This document shows positions 7,220-16,923 of a stretch of DNA of 64,000 nucleotides, piece after piece (position 1 is the stretch's first letter; every line of letters starts with the position of its first letter). The notes beneath the pieces are model-generated. The model ran no database searches. It saw nothing but the letters and a program-made list of their open reading frames with translations, and was not told the origin of the DNA. The position numbers and the translations under genes were made by a program. The stretch is from Ignavibacteriales bacterium (lineage in GTDB: Bacteria > Bacteroidota > Ignavibacteria > Ignavibacteriales > Ignavibacteriaceae). The stretch covers positions 789,842-853,841 of the forward strand of contig JADJMD010000012.1 of NCBI GenBank assembly GCA_016709765.1, given 5' to 3'.

Positions 7220-9373
7220 ATGGCTCAAGAAGTAAAACTCGGTGATAAACCCGAATTGGAAAAAGATTTTTCAACTACATCTTACGAAGAATGGAAACAG
7301 CAAGTTGAAAGAGATTTGAAGGGTGAATCATTTGATAAAAAACTCATTACAAAAACTTACGAAGAAATAAATCTTCAACCACTTTACACCTCAACCGATA
7401 TTAAAGATCTTCCACAAATAAATAATTTTCCAGGCTTTGATAATTATCTCCGCGGCAGTAATGTTTCTGGATATAACTTTAAAAGTTGGGAAATCGCACA
7501 AGAATACAACCAGGCTCTTCCCGAAGAATTGAATGAGGTATTACGATCTGATCTTCAACGTGGATTGAATTCAATAAATATAGTATTAGATAATCCAACT
7601 CAACTCGGGATTGATGCCGATCAATCTAAAGCAGGTGAAGTAGGTAAAGATGGGTTATCAATTTCTGGTGTAAGAAAAATGCAAATTTTGTTTAAGGATA
7701 TTGATTTAACAAGTCAACCAGTAAACATTAACTGTGGATTTTCTGCACTTCCAATCACTCTTCTTTTTACTGCTTATGCTAATGAAACACGCAGAAGTTT
7801 AATGAATATAAAAGGATCAATCATATCAGATCCTTATGAATATTTATTGGTTAATGGTGATTTGCCAATTTCATTAAGCCAGATTTTTGATGAAATCAAA
7901 TTATCTACCGAGTTGATGATCAAATCCAATTCTCCGATTAAAACAATTGGAATCAGCGGATTTATATATAACAACTCAGGTTCGAATGCTGTTCAAGAAC
8001 TTGCCTTTGCCTTTGCAACTGCTGTGGAGTATTTGAATGAAATGATTTCCCGTGGATTAAAAGTAGATGATGTTTCAAAAAGAATTAAGTTCACTTTTGG
8101 AATTGGTTCATTCTATTTTATGGAAGTTGCAAAACTACGAGCAGCAAGAATATTGTGGAATAAAATTCTTGAATCTTATGGAGTTAAAGAGGAATGTAGA
8201 AAAATCTTCATTCACGGTAAAACTGCTCAATTCAACCAAACACTTTTCGATCCATTTGTTAATTCACTTCGTACCACAACAGAAGCGTTCTCAGCAATTG
8301 TCGGTGGAGTAGATTCGCTCCAAACAAATGCTTACGACGAATCGTTTAATGTTCCCGATGATTTCTCAATACGACTTGCGCGTAACACACAAATTATTTT
8401 AAAAGAAGAATCTCATCTTGATCAGGTAGTTGATCCTGCAGGCGGATCATTTTTTATCGAGAAGCTAACTGCTGATATTGCACAAGCTGCCTGGAAATTA
8501 TTCCAAACAATTGAAGAAAAAGATGGAATGTTGAACGCTGTACAATCCGGTTTCGCACTAAACGAAATCATTAAAGTGGCCGATTCTAAGAAAAAAGATT
8601 TTGCAAAACGTAAATCAATTTTGGTTGGGACTAATATGTATGCAAATCCAAAAGAAGATATGATCGATATTAAACAAACTGATTTTGATGCAGTTTACAA
8701 AAAGAGGGTTGAGTATATTCAGAAATATAGAATTACGGGTGATAATAAAAAACATTCTAGTATTCTTGCAAAATTACAGAAAATTGCTGATTCAAAATCC
8801 TATGAATTAATTGACTATGCAGTTGATGCATTTCTTGAAGGCGCATCACTAGGTGAAATTTCTAAATCCATTCGTGCTTCTGCTGAAAAAGGAATAACAG
8901 TTGAACCTATAAGGCAATTTCGCTTATCAGAAATGTTTGAAGAATTGAGAATCTCATCAGAGAATTTTAAAAAGAAAACCGGCAGTAAACCTAAAATTTT
9001 TTTAGCAACAATGGGCCCGCTAAAGCAATTTAAAGGCAGAGCAGATTTCTCTCGTGTTTTTTTTGAAGTTGGCGGATTTGAAATAGTCTATCCAAATGGT
9101 TTTAACTCAACAGACGAAGCAATAAAATCAGCAATTGATTCAAAAGCTCAGGCTGCTGTTATTTGCTCAACTGATGATACATATCCAGAACTTGTACCTC
9201 CAATTGTAAAAGGAATAAAAGAAAAATCAAAAGATGTAGCAGTTATACTTGCAGGATATCCAAAAGATCAGATTGAAGAACATAAAAAATCCGGGATTGA
9301 TAATTTTATTTATATGGGTGCTGATGCTTATTCTATAATATCCAACTTATTGAAAAGAATGGGAGCAATGTAA
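7220..9373 (+). CDS. mutA: Methylmalonyl-CoA mutase small subunit
   Basis: This 717-residue protein is the non-catalytic beta subunit of adenosylcobalamin-dependent methylmalonyl-CoA mutase, which interconverts methylmalonyl-CoA and succinyl-CoA. The TIM-barrel half contains ISGFIYNNSGSNAVQELAFA, RNTQIILKEESHLDQVVDPA and GGSFFIEKLT. The C-terminal flavodoxin-like domain (about 590-717) lacks the cobalamin-ligating DxHxxG motif, as expected for the small subunit; the equivalent stretch reads MGPLKQFKGRADF. The ATG follows a GGAG Shine-Dalgarno (TTTAGGAGTTACA). The stop is one base from the mutB start, so the subunits are translationally coupled. No mutase chaperone or epimerase gene is adjacent. 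Confidence 0.96.
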   Translation: MAQEVKLGDKPELEKDFSTTSYEEWKQQVERDLKGESFDKKLITKTYEEINLQPLYTSTDIKDLPQINNFPGFDNYLRGSNVSGYNFKSWEIAQEYNQALPEELNEVLRSDLQRGLNSINIVLDNPTQLGIDADQSKAGEVGKDGLSISGVRKMQILFKDIDLTSQPVNINCGFSALPITLLFTAYANETRRSLMNIKGSIISDPYEYLLVNGDLPISLSQIFDEIKLSTELMIKSNSPIKTIGISGFIYNNSGSNAVQELAFAFATAVEYLNEMISRGLKVDDVSKRIKFTFGIGSFYFMEVAKLRAARILWNKILESYGVKEECRKIFIHGKTAQFNQTLFDPFVNSLRTTTEAFSAIVGGVDSLQTNAYDESFNVPDDFSIRLARNTQIILKEESHLDQVVDPAGGSFFIEKLTADIAQAAWKLFQTIEEKDGMLNAVQSGFALNEIIKVADSKKKDFAKRKSILVGTNMYANPKEDMIDIKQTDFDAVYKKRVEYIQKYRITGDNKKHSSILAKLQKIADSKSYELIDYAVDAFLEGASLGEISKSIRASAEKGITVEPIRQFRLSEMFEELRISSENFKKKTGSKPKIFLATMGPLKQFKGRADFSRVFFEVGGFEIVYPNGFNSTDEAIKSAIDSKAQAAVICSTDDTYPELVPPIVKGIKEKSKDVAVILAGYPKDQIEEHKKSGIDNFIYMGADAYSIISNLLKRMGAM

Positions 9374-9374
9374 T

Positions 9375-11545
9375 ATGAAACCCGATTTTAAAAATATTGA
9401 ACTTAATTTATCTCCAAAAAATATTTCTAAAAAAGAGTGGGAAGAAAAGTTTAAAACAGAAACTGGGAAATCTGTTGAAGATTTTATCTGGGAAACGATG
9501 GAAAAAATACCCGTAAAACCACTTTACACAAAAGATGATATACAAAATCTCGATCACGTTAATTACCTTTCCGGAGTTCCACCATTTTTACGAGGACCAT
9601 ATTCAACGATGTATGTTCAGCGCCCATGGACAGTAAGACAATATGCAGGTTTTTCGACTGCCGAAGAAAGTAATGCCTTTTACAGAAGAAATCTTGCTGC
9701 CGGCCAAATGGGTTTATCCGTAGCATTTGATCTTGCAACTCATCGAGGTTATGATTCTGATCATCCAAGAGTTATTGGCGATGTTGGAAAAGCCGGAGTT
9801 GCAATTGATTCTATTGCTGATATGAAAATTCTGTTTGATCAGATTCCACTCGACAAAATGTCTGTATCAATGACGATGAATGGTGCTGTTCTTCCTGTTC
9901 TTGCTTTTTATATTGTTGCAGCAGAAGAACAAGGGGTTAAACATGAACAACTGACCGGAACGATTCAGAACGATATTCTAAAAGAATATATGGTTCGTAA
10001 CACTTATATATATCCGCCAGAAGTTTCTATGCGAATCATTGCAGATATTTTCAAGTTTACCGCTAAGAACATGCCTAAGTTTAACAGCATTTCAATTTCA
10101 GGATATCATATGCAGGAAGCAGGTGCTACAGCCGATCTTGAAATGGCTTACACGCTTGCAGATGGTTTGGAATATGTTCGCACTGGAATTAAAGCTGGAA
10201 TGGACATAGATGAATTTGCACCGCGTCTTTCTTTCTTCTGGGCGCAGGGAATGAATTATTTTATGGAAGTTGCTAAAATGCGTGCCGCAAGATTGATATG
10301 GGCAAAGATGATTAAACAGTTTAATCCTAAAAATCCAAAATCAATGTCGCTTAGAACTCACTCCCAAACTTCCGGTTGGAGTTTATCCGAGCAGGATCCG
10401 TTCAACAATGTTGTGCGAACCTGCATTGAAGCAATGGCTGCAGCACTTGGACACACACAATCACTTCATACAAATTCTTTAGATGAGGCGATTGCATTGC
10501 CTACTGATTTTTCTGCGCGAATTGCACGTAATACTCAGCTTTACTTGCAGGATGAAACTTACATTACAAAAGTTATCGATCCCTGGGGTGGATCTTATTA
10601 TGTTGAAGCCCTAACTGACGCTCTACTTAAAAAGGTTGGGAACATATTCTTGAAGTTGAATCTTATGGTGGAATGACTAAAGCTATTGAAGCAGGAATTC
10701 CAAAGATGCGCATTGAAGAAGCATCAGCACGAAGACAAGCAAGAATCGATTCTGGCAGAGAAACGATAGTTGGGGTAAATAAATACCGATTAGAAAAAGA
10801 AGATCCAATTGAAATTTTAGAAGTTGACAATACTGCAGTTAGATTGTCACAAATAAAACGTTTGAATGAAGTGAAGAAAAACAGAAAGAATGAGGATGTT
10901 AAACAAGCACTTGATGCACTTACAAAATGTGCAGAAACAGGTGAAGGTAATTTACTTGAGCTTTCAATTGTTGCTGCAAGAGCACGGGCAACACTTGGAG
11001 AAATCTCATCAGCAACCGAAAAAGTAAGCGGAAGGTACAAAGCCGTGACAAGAACAATATCAGGAGTTTACAGCAGCGAATACGCTAAAGATGACGAACT
11101 GTTTGAACAGGTTCGCAAGATGACAGATGAATTTGCAAAGCACGAAGGTCGCCGCCCAAGAATAATGATTGCAAAAATGGGACAGGATGGACATGATCGA
11201 GGTGCAAAGGTTGTAGCAACAGCATATGCTGATATGGGATTTGATGTGGATGTTGGTCCTTTATTCCAGACTCCGGAAGAAACTGCACAGCAGGCGGTTG
11301 AAAATGATGTTCACGTTGTTGGAATGAGCTCACTTGCAGCAGGACATAAAACTCTTTTGCCACAACTTATTGAAGAGCTTAAGAAACTTGGCAGAGAAGA
11401 TATAATTGTTATTTGCGGTGGAGTTATTCCTGCACAGGATTATGATTTTCTTTATGAACATGGTGCTTCAGCAATCTTTGGTCCTGGTACAAAAATTCCA
11501 GTTGCGGGAATTAAAATTATGGAGCTGGTTAAGGAGAGGTTTTAA
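9375..11545 (+). CDS. mutB: Methylmalonyl-CoA mutase large (catalytic) subunit, one frameshift
   Basis: This is the cobalamin-binding subunit. The barrel domain holds the substrate-contact region (GVPPFLRGPYSTMYVQRPWT) and SISGYHMQEAGATADLEMAY; the C-terminal domain has DGHDRGAKV with the cobalt-ligating histidine at 11192-11194. The reading frame breaks near 10634: the first part ends in unrelated residues and the second resumes in another frame. Restoring one base in AAAAAGG(C)TTGGGAA gives KAWEHILEVESYGGMTKAI, exactly the family sequence, and a full protein of about 723 residues. I infer a single-base deletion in the sequence rather than a pseudogene. mutA and mutB together imply propionate/succinate interconversion. 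Confidence 0.94.
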
Positions 11546-11576
11546 AGTTATTCATCCCATTTTCCTATGGGCGAGA

Positions 11577-12353
11577 TCAGTTATTGTTTGACAGCATGTA
11601 AAAATGTAAAAGATGTCTTGTTGACATTGCCATGTTTTTTATCTGATCGGTGTAAAAATAAGCTATATCCTTTTTAATGGGAATTTCTATGACCTCAAAA
11701 GTTGAATTCTTGGAAGTGAATTCTTTTAAGTCTATGAGGATTGAAAAAACGTTTTCTGTTTCATCTTCCACTACTTGATAACCATGTTTTAACTTATTTA
11801 GCATTTTAAAAAAAGGGATTTTTATTCCTTCTTTCATTCCAATTCTGTTTAAGACAATCGATTCGAGCGAATTTTTCAGATTGTAAATTTCATTATAACC
11901 TTGAGCAATTGCTCTATCAACACTTTCAAATGTCATTTCTAATTCTTTAATTTTTTCACCTGGGAGATTTTTAATCAATTCTACCGGGTCTTTCAGCCCA
12001 ATATAATCTATGAATTCTTGATTATTCCAACCTTGAATTTTGTGAAGCAATTCTTCTGAATAATTTCCATTCTCACCTTCCTTAATAAACACTTTGTGAT
12101 AAATTGCAACAAGAGCTTTCGTAGTATTTAGTTTTTTCTGATGAAATGCTTCTATGAGCATAAGAACAATTTCAGTTTGAAAATAATAGTTTTCTAATGT
12201 TTGCAATAAAATTGCTTTAACATCATCTGCTTTAATACTTAAATCATCTCTTAACTTTTCAGAAAGTAAATAGCTGATCGCTGGACGAGCAGCAAATCCA
12301 AATGCTTGAAAGGAATTTAAAAATTCTTCATCTGTGATTTTTCTTTGAAACAT
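11577..12353 (-). CDS. Uncharacterised 258-residue helical protein
   Basis: This is a soluble protein without signal peptide or membrane segments, starting MFQRKITDEEFLNSFQAFGF. It looks mostly helical (residues 1-150) with a more strand-like C-terminal third (VFSILIDLKEFT, FEVIEIPIKKDIAYFY). No catalytic motif or metal site is evident and I do not recognise the family. It is convergent with mutB, whose stop is 31 bases away, and its upstream side is a 454-base region without genes. Codon use resembles that of its neighbours. Confidence 0.65.
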   Translation of the reverse strand: MFQRKITDEEFLNSFQAFGFAARPAISYLLSEKLRDDLSIKADDVKAILLQTLENYYFQTEIVLMLIEAFHQKKLNTTKALVAIYHKVFIKEGENGNYSEELLHKIQGWNNQEFIDYIGLKDPVELIKNLPGEKIKELEMTFESVDRAIAQGYNEIYNLKNSLESIVLNRIGMKEGIKIPFFKMLNKLKHGYQVVEDETENVFSILIDLKEFTSKNSTFEVIEIPIKKDIAYFYTDQIKNMAMSTRHLLHFYMLSNNN

Positions 12354-12807
12354 TTATTACCACATCAATTCTTTACTTTATTAAATTAGTTTTTCAAACT
12401 TATAGTAAATCTAATAACTTAAAAAATATACAATATTGCCTTGGTTAGATTTTAAAGTCGATTTACTTTAGTTAATTTCATTTGGATTTGCCTTTTTGAG
12501 AAAACATTTGGTTCTAAACTTCTGCCAATCCAACTAATTGGCAGTAAAATAAATGAAAGTAAATGAATCGATTCTTGGGTAGATCTTTTATATTTACCTA
12601 AGAAATAATGTAACTCCAACTTCTAGCGATTTCCCTAACTTGGTTCGATTACTACGTAGATATTTCACTATTCAATAAATTATTCTCTCCAAACTATAGA
12701 CTTAAAATCAATTATATATGCCATTTTTCAATTATCTGTCCTAAATAGTTTTAAATATTATTCGATAATTAGTTAAAAACTATTTACTACTTTTAGAAAG
12801 GGATACA
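12354..12807. other. Gene-free region with one small inverted repeat
   Basis: About 450 very AT-rich bases separate two divergently transcribed genes and should contain both promoters. CTGCCAAT (12522-12529) and ATTGGCAG (12537-12544) form an 8-base inverted repeat with a 7-base spacer; with no T-run it may be an operator or chance. No open frame with a recognisable product is present. Confidence 0.45.
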
Positions 12808-13199
12808 ATGGCACTCTTCACCTGGTCAGCAAAATATGAAACAGGTATTTTTATAGTTGATACTCAGCATAAAAAACTTGTTGAAGCAATAAACACACTA
12901 AGATGATGCTATGAAAGATGGTAAAGGAAAGAAAAAGCAGAATCAACTTTAAACTTTCTTGTTAATTACACTGTTCAACATTTTAATTCTGAAGAAGATC
13001 TGATGAAGAAAAGGCTTATCCCGATTTTGTAAATCACAAAGCGGTGCACGACAAACTGGTTGCTGAAGTAAAGGATATGAAAGCAAAATACATGGCTGGC
13101 AAAGTATTACCAATGCAGGTTTCTGCATTTATGTCAGATTGGCTAAAGTCTCATATTTTAGGGACAGATAAAAAATATGTCTCATTTTTAAAAAATTAA
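12808..13199 (+). pseudogene. Bacteriohemerythrin, at least three frameshifts
   Basis: Read across frames, this encodes a bacteriohemerythrin of about 130 residues, a cytoplasmic di-iron four-helix bundle that binds oxygen. It starts MALFTWSAKYETGIFIVDTQ with the first iron-ligand region TQHKKL. It then continues as DAMKDGKGK, NYTVQHFNSEEDLMKK (ligand H and E), AYPDFVNHKAVHDKL (two His) and SHILGTDKKYVSFLKN. All the usual His/Glu ligand motifs survive. Breaks lie near 12899, 12945 and 13010. This is more damage than in nearby genes, so either the local sequence is poor or the gene is decaying; intact ligand motifs favour sequence error. A strong terminator follows at 13261. Confidence 0.8.
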
Positions 13200-13260
13200 C
13201 TGGGCACATCCGTCTTCAGCTTAATACAACTAACCAAAGCTGAAATTATCGGACAATAGA

Positions 13261-13288
13261 AAAAAAGAGCTCTTCTGAGCTCTTTTTT
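13261..13288. terminator. Bidirectional Rho-independent terminator
   Basis: The 12-base arms AAAAAAGAGCTC (13261-13272) and GAGCTCTTTTTT (13277-13288) enclose a four-base loop TTCT, a perfect stem whose A/T flanks provide U-tracts in both directions. It ends the bacteriohemerythrin transcript. Confidence 0.85.
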
Positions 13289-13359
13289 ATTATTTAATTC
13301 TGCTATGCAATAATGATTCTTTGGCGCATCATCCTTAATTTTACACCGCAATTATTTTA

Positions 13360-13432
13360 GCCCACGTAGCTCAGGGGATAGAGCGACGGTTTCCTAAACC
13401 GCAGGTCGCAGGTTCGATTCCTGCCGTGGGTA
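13360..13432 (+). tRNA. tRNA-Arg (anticodon CCT)
   Basis: The 73-base gene folds as a cloverleaf. The acceptor stem is GCCCACG (13360-13366) with CGTGGGT (13425-13431), including a G-U first pair. The D-arm is GCTC/GAGC, the anticodon stem ACGGT/ACCGC and the T-arm GCAGG-TTCGATT-CCTGC. The anticodon CCT is at 13393-13395 in the loop TTCCTAA and reads AGG arginine codons. The outermost anticodon-stem pair is an A-C mismatch, which may be natural or a base error. No CCA is encoded. Its last base abuts the stop codon of the convergent HAD gene. Confidence 0.95.
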
Positions 13433-14207
13433 CTACTGCTTTAATACATCCGCAACAGAATTTAAGTAGTAAGTTGGTTTGATATCTGAGTTACCATTTT
13501 CATAGAGTTTCACTCCGGTGGAAACTAACGCCGTATCAATTCCTAATTTATTACCCATCAAAATATCAGTTTCTAATCTATCACCAATTAAAATTGAATT
13601 AAATAAATCCCCATTTAGTCTTGACTTGATTTCCTCAATCATAAAATCTGAAGGTTTGCCAAAATGCAATTCTAATTTTTATGAGTTCTTTTTTCTAGTG
13701 CTGAAATTGTTGAACCTGCATCAAGAACTTCGCCGCCATCAACTGGACAAGTATCATCAATGTTTGCTGCAAAAATCTGGCTCCATTTTCTAGGGCCTTT
13801 GCTGCAATTTCTAGTTTATCATAATTTAAGGTTCGATCAAGCGTTACAATTAGTATTTGTATTTCTTTAGGATTTGCAGAATAATTTAAACCGGAATCAA
13901 CTAGTTCATCAATAAATATTTGTTCGCCAATAGCATAAAATTGTTTTTTTGGATGATTACTGATTAAATAGTTTTTTAACACAATTGTTGAGTTTAATAT
14001 TTCAGTTTCTTCAATATTTAATCCAAACCCTTTTAAGAAAAGGTAATAATCTTTAATGGTTCCCGTCGTTTTGTTTGAAATAAAAAGAATCTTCTTCCCA
14101 AGCTTTTTGAGGTAATTTATAGTTTTATCAGCATTAGGAATAATATTTTCACCACGATAAACAGTGCCATCCAAATCAAATATAAATGTGTTGTATTTAT
14201 TTAGCAT
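13433..14207 (-). CDS. NagD-like HAD phosphatase, two frameshifts
   Basis: This is a HAD-superfamily phosphatase of the NagD/4-nitrophenylphosphatase type, about 258 residues when reconstructed. The N-terminal part has the nucleophile motif FIFDLDGTVYRG, the threonine/serine motif ILFISNKTTG and the cap domain. After the break it resumes as FAANIDDTCPVDGGEVLDAG, SALEKRTHKKLELHFGKPS and the acidic motif ILIGDRLETDILMG. Two single-base deletions restore it, in a T-run near 13772 and an A-run near 13678. It is the last gene of the PfkB-RmlD-GH13 operon, 3 bases after the GH13 stop, and probably dephosphorylates a small sugar phosphate or nucleotide. Confidence 0.88.
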
Positions 14208-14210
14208 AAT

Positions 14211-16010
14211 TCAGTTTGCTTTAAAAACACCAAATGATTTGGTTTCAATTAATATTAGTTGATTAGTTTTATAAATATTTCTGTGGTACTTATCAAATAC
14301 AGAATTTGCACTATATAATTCACGCAATGGGAAATCAAACTTGATTGAAAGTTTATCGTCGCCAAGATTAAAAATGCAAATTGTTTTTTTATCACCAAGT
14401 ACACTCTCAAATGCAAATGCTTTTTTATCGTTATCAGAGAAAATAAATTTAATTGTTCCAAGTTTTAATTCTTTGCATTCGTTTTTTATTGCAATAATAT
14501 CTTTATAATAATTTAATAGATCTTTGTTTTGCTCAACAGTGTATGAACCAAATCCTTTCTTAAAGCCAGATGTTTCATCAATAACTTCATTCTCATATTT
14601 CATATCATCCCAAATCATAGGCTTACGGTCGTGTGGATCATCGGCGCCCCACATCCCAACTTCATCGCCATAATAAATCATTGATGCACCTCGGTAAAGG
14701 ATTTGAAATGCAGCAATTAGCTTCTGTTTTTCATAAACTTCTTTGCCTGGTTTCCCCGGATTATAATTAGGATTATCTTCGTTTGCATCGTGTTCATATT
14801 TACGATCAGGATTTTGAATTAAACTCGAAAGTCTTTCCGTATCTATGGCTGGACAAAAGATTTTGAAGTACAAATAAATTTTCAGAGTCATAAGTTTCAT
14901 CAATCTTTTTAATCTTTCAATAAACTCATCTACTGATATTTTGTTTTTATCTGCAACAAAAAAATCATTAACCGCAAATGCAAAATCGTAATTCATTAAA
15001 GCATCAAATGGTCCATTTGAAGAAACAAAATCGGCAGACAATTCCCACAACTCACCAACAATTATAGATTGATTATTAATTGATTTAACAAGTTTACTCC
15101 ATTGTTTCCAAAATCCGATTGGAACTTCGCGAGCAACATCTAGTCGCCAACCATCAATTCCATCAGATGGATTACCATCACCATTTGGATCCATCCATTT
15201 TTGAGTTGAATGATAAATATATTGCTTCGGTCCTTCTACTAAATCATCTATTGTACGATTAAATTCTGGGAGTGATTTATGACCCCACCAGCCTTTGTAG
15301 TCAAATTCATTTGTTGCTGTTACGGGATCATCAAATGAATCAATTATAAACCAATCTTTATACTTTGATTGTTCCTGATAATTAACAATATCCTGAAAGG
15401 CCCAGAACTGCACTCCAGTATGATTAAAAACTCCGTCAATGATTATTTTCATTCCGCGTTCATGAACTTCATCAACCAACTTTAAAAATAATTTGTCAGC
15501 TTCTGTCCATTTCCATGTAGCAGGATTTTCTGGAATTTCTGAACACATTAATTTTTTATCACCAACCGGATCAGGTCCAAAGTTTACATCGATATGATGA
15601 TAGCTTGAACCATCATACTTGTGCATTGAAACTGCTTCAAACACTGGATTGAGATAAATTGCACCAACTCCCATATCTTTTAGATAATCCAGCCTGTTAA
15701 TAATCCCTTGAATATCACCGCCATATCTTCTATCGGTAAGATGATTTCTTACTTGTCCGCCGAGTTTTTGTTCCCAGTCACTTTGTTCAAACCAGTTAGA
15801 TGTCCAGTTTGTAACCTTCCAATCCTTTGGAATAGATTTATCGTTGATAAAAACTTTTTCTGCTTCAGGATCATTTGATAAATCACTGTTTGCAAATCTT
15901 TCTGGAAATATTTGATACCACACAACACCTTTTGCCCACTCAGGCAGTTTGTTTTGCGCAAAAGTTGTGTTGATTAGAATAGTTAAGACGATAAAATATT
16001 TTAGTTTCAT
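14211..16010 (-). CDS. Periplasmic GH13 alpha-amylase/neopullulanase-type glycosidase
   Basis: This 599-residue protein has a signal peptide (MKLKYFIVLTILINTTFAQ). Its amylase barrel contains WYQIFPERF, region I IIIDGVFNHTG, region II GIDGWRLDVA with the catalytic Asp, and region III IIVGELW with the acid/base Glu. Cyclomaltodextrinase and neopullulanase-like enzymes open this way. Residues about 367-389 read as nonsense because of two compensating indels: a missing A in the run at 14906-14910 and an extra base near 14845. Undoing both gives KIDETYDSENLFVLQNLLSS followed by HDTERL, the missing conserved region IV. The gene overlaps the RmlD-like gene by 4 bases (ATGA) and probably hydrolyses maltodextrins outside the cytoplasm. 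Confidence 0.92.
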   Translation of the reverse strand: MKLKYFIVLTILINTTFAQNKLPEWAKGVVWYQIFPERFANSDLSNDPEAEKVFINDKSIPKDWKVTNWTSNWFEQSDWEQKLGGQVRNHLTDRRYGGDIQGIINRLDYLKDMGVGAIYLNPVFEAVSMHKYDGSSYHHIDVNFGPDPVGDKKLMCSEIPENPATWKWTEADKLFLKLVDEVHERGMKIIIDGVFNHTGVQFWAFQDIVNYQEQSKYKDWFIIDSFDDPVTATNEFDYKGWWGHKSLPEFNRTIDDLVEGPKQYIYHSTQKWMDPNGDGNPSDGIDGWRLDVAREVPIGFWKQWSKLVKSINNQSIIVGELWELSADFVSSNGPFDALMNYDFAFAVNDFFVADKNKISVDEFIERLKRLMKLMTLKIYLYFKIFCPAIDTERLSSLIQNPDRKYEHDANEDNPNYNPGKPGKEVYEKQKLIAAFQILYRGASMIYYGDEVGMWGADDPHDRKPMIWDDMKYENEVIDETSGFKKGFGSYTVEQNKDLLNYYKDIIAIKNECKELKLGTIKFIFSDNDKKAFAFESVLGDKKTICIFNLGDDKLSIKFDFPLRELYSANSVFDKYHRNIYKTNQLILIETKSFGVFKAN

Positions 16011-16921
16011 AATCCTAATTCAGTTCTCATAAGTTCTAGAGCCTGTATAATTGTATGAGGCCAATAGCCAAGTTCACTTTGTGCCTTAATTGTTATTAAT
16101 CCTGATTTCAGAGGTCTACGTGCAGGTTGGTTTAAATCTTCTGTTTTAATTTTACTTATTAAAGATTTATCAAGGTTAAAATAATCAGCAATCATAAGTG
16201 TAAAATCAAAACGAGACAAAAACTGACTGCCGCCGATATTATAAATTCCTTCCTTTTGCAACTCAACAATTTTATTAATTCCCTGTACCAGATCGTCAAT
16301 AAAAGTTGGATTGTTTATTTGGTCGTCCACAATTTTGATCGGTTTTTTTGTAAGTAAAGAATCTACTACCCACTTAACAAAATCAGGACGACTAAACTTT
16401 GCAGTGCCATATAAAACATTTGTTCTTAAAATGGTGTATTTAATGCCACTTAACTTTAAAACATTCTCACTTGCTAATTTTGTTCGAGCATAATACCCAA
16501 GCGGATTTGGAATATCATTTTCCAAATAGGGTCCGTTTTTCCCGTCAAAAATATAGTCTGTTGAGATATGAATTAAATGTGAATCTAAAACTCTTGCTGA
16601 TTCGGAAAGATGTTCTACGCCCTTTACATTTATTTTCCAAGCGAGTTCTCGTTCGGTTTCGCTTAAATCCACATTTGTAAATGCAGCTGCATTTATTATA
16701 AAATCAGGACAGAAGTCTTTTATTATTTTTTTAATGTCGTTTCGGTTTGAAATATCGCACTGCAAATAATCAAGCTCTTCAAATACAGATTTTTCTTCCA
16801 CAGAAGTAGATAGTAGTTCCACATCGTTTAGAGAAGAGTAGAACTCAACTACACGTTGCCCAAGCATACCGTTAGCGCCAGCTACAAGTATTCTTCTTTT
16901 TATAAGATCAATAGAAAACAT
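16007..16921 (-). CDS. dTDP-4-dehydrorhamnose reductase (RmlD) family protein
   Basis: This is a 304-residue extended SDR enzyme. The N-terminal nucleotide-binding motif is VAGANGMLGQ; the catalytic region has HISTDYIFDGKNGPYLE and the YxxxK pair in YYARTK; further RmlD features are ILRTNVLYG and PTFIDDLV. RmlD reduces dTDP-4-keto-L-rhamnose to dTDP-L-rhamnose, but rmlA, rmlB and rmlC are not nearby, so the substrate here is only inferred. It lies 2 bases downstream of the PfkB kinase and overlaps the GH13 gene, so all are one transcript. Confidence 0.87.
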   Translation of the reverse strand: MFSIDLIKRRILVAGANGMLGQRVVEFYSSLNDVELLSTSVEEKSVFEELDYLQCDISNRNDIKKIIKDFCPDFIINAAAFTNVDLSETERELAWKINVKGVEHLSESARVLDSHLIHISTDYIFDGKNGPYLENDIPNPLGYYARTKLASENVLKLSGIKYTILRTNVLYGTAKFSRPDFVKWVVDSLLTKKPIKIVDDQINNPTFIDDLVQGINKIVELQKEGIYNIGGSQFLSRFDFTLMIADYFNLDKSLISKIKTEDLNQPARRPLKSGLITIKAQSELGYWPHTIIQALELMRTELGL

Positions 16922-16923
16922 AT

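Noticed and set aside
12522..12544. Small hairpin as a terminator or attachment site
   Set aside because: No T-run and no direct repeats or integrase nearby.
13360..13432. tRNA-Arg as an integration site for a mobile element
   Set aside because: No repeat of the tRNA 3' end, integrase or atypical composition was seen nearby.
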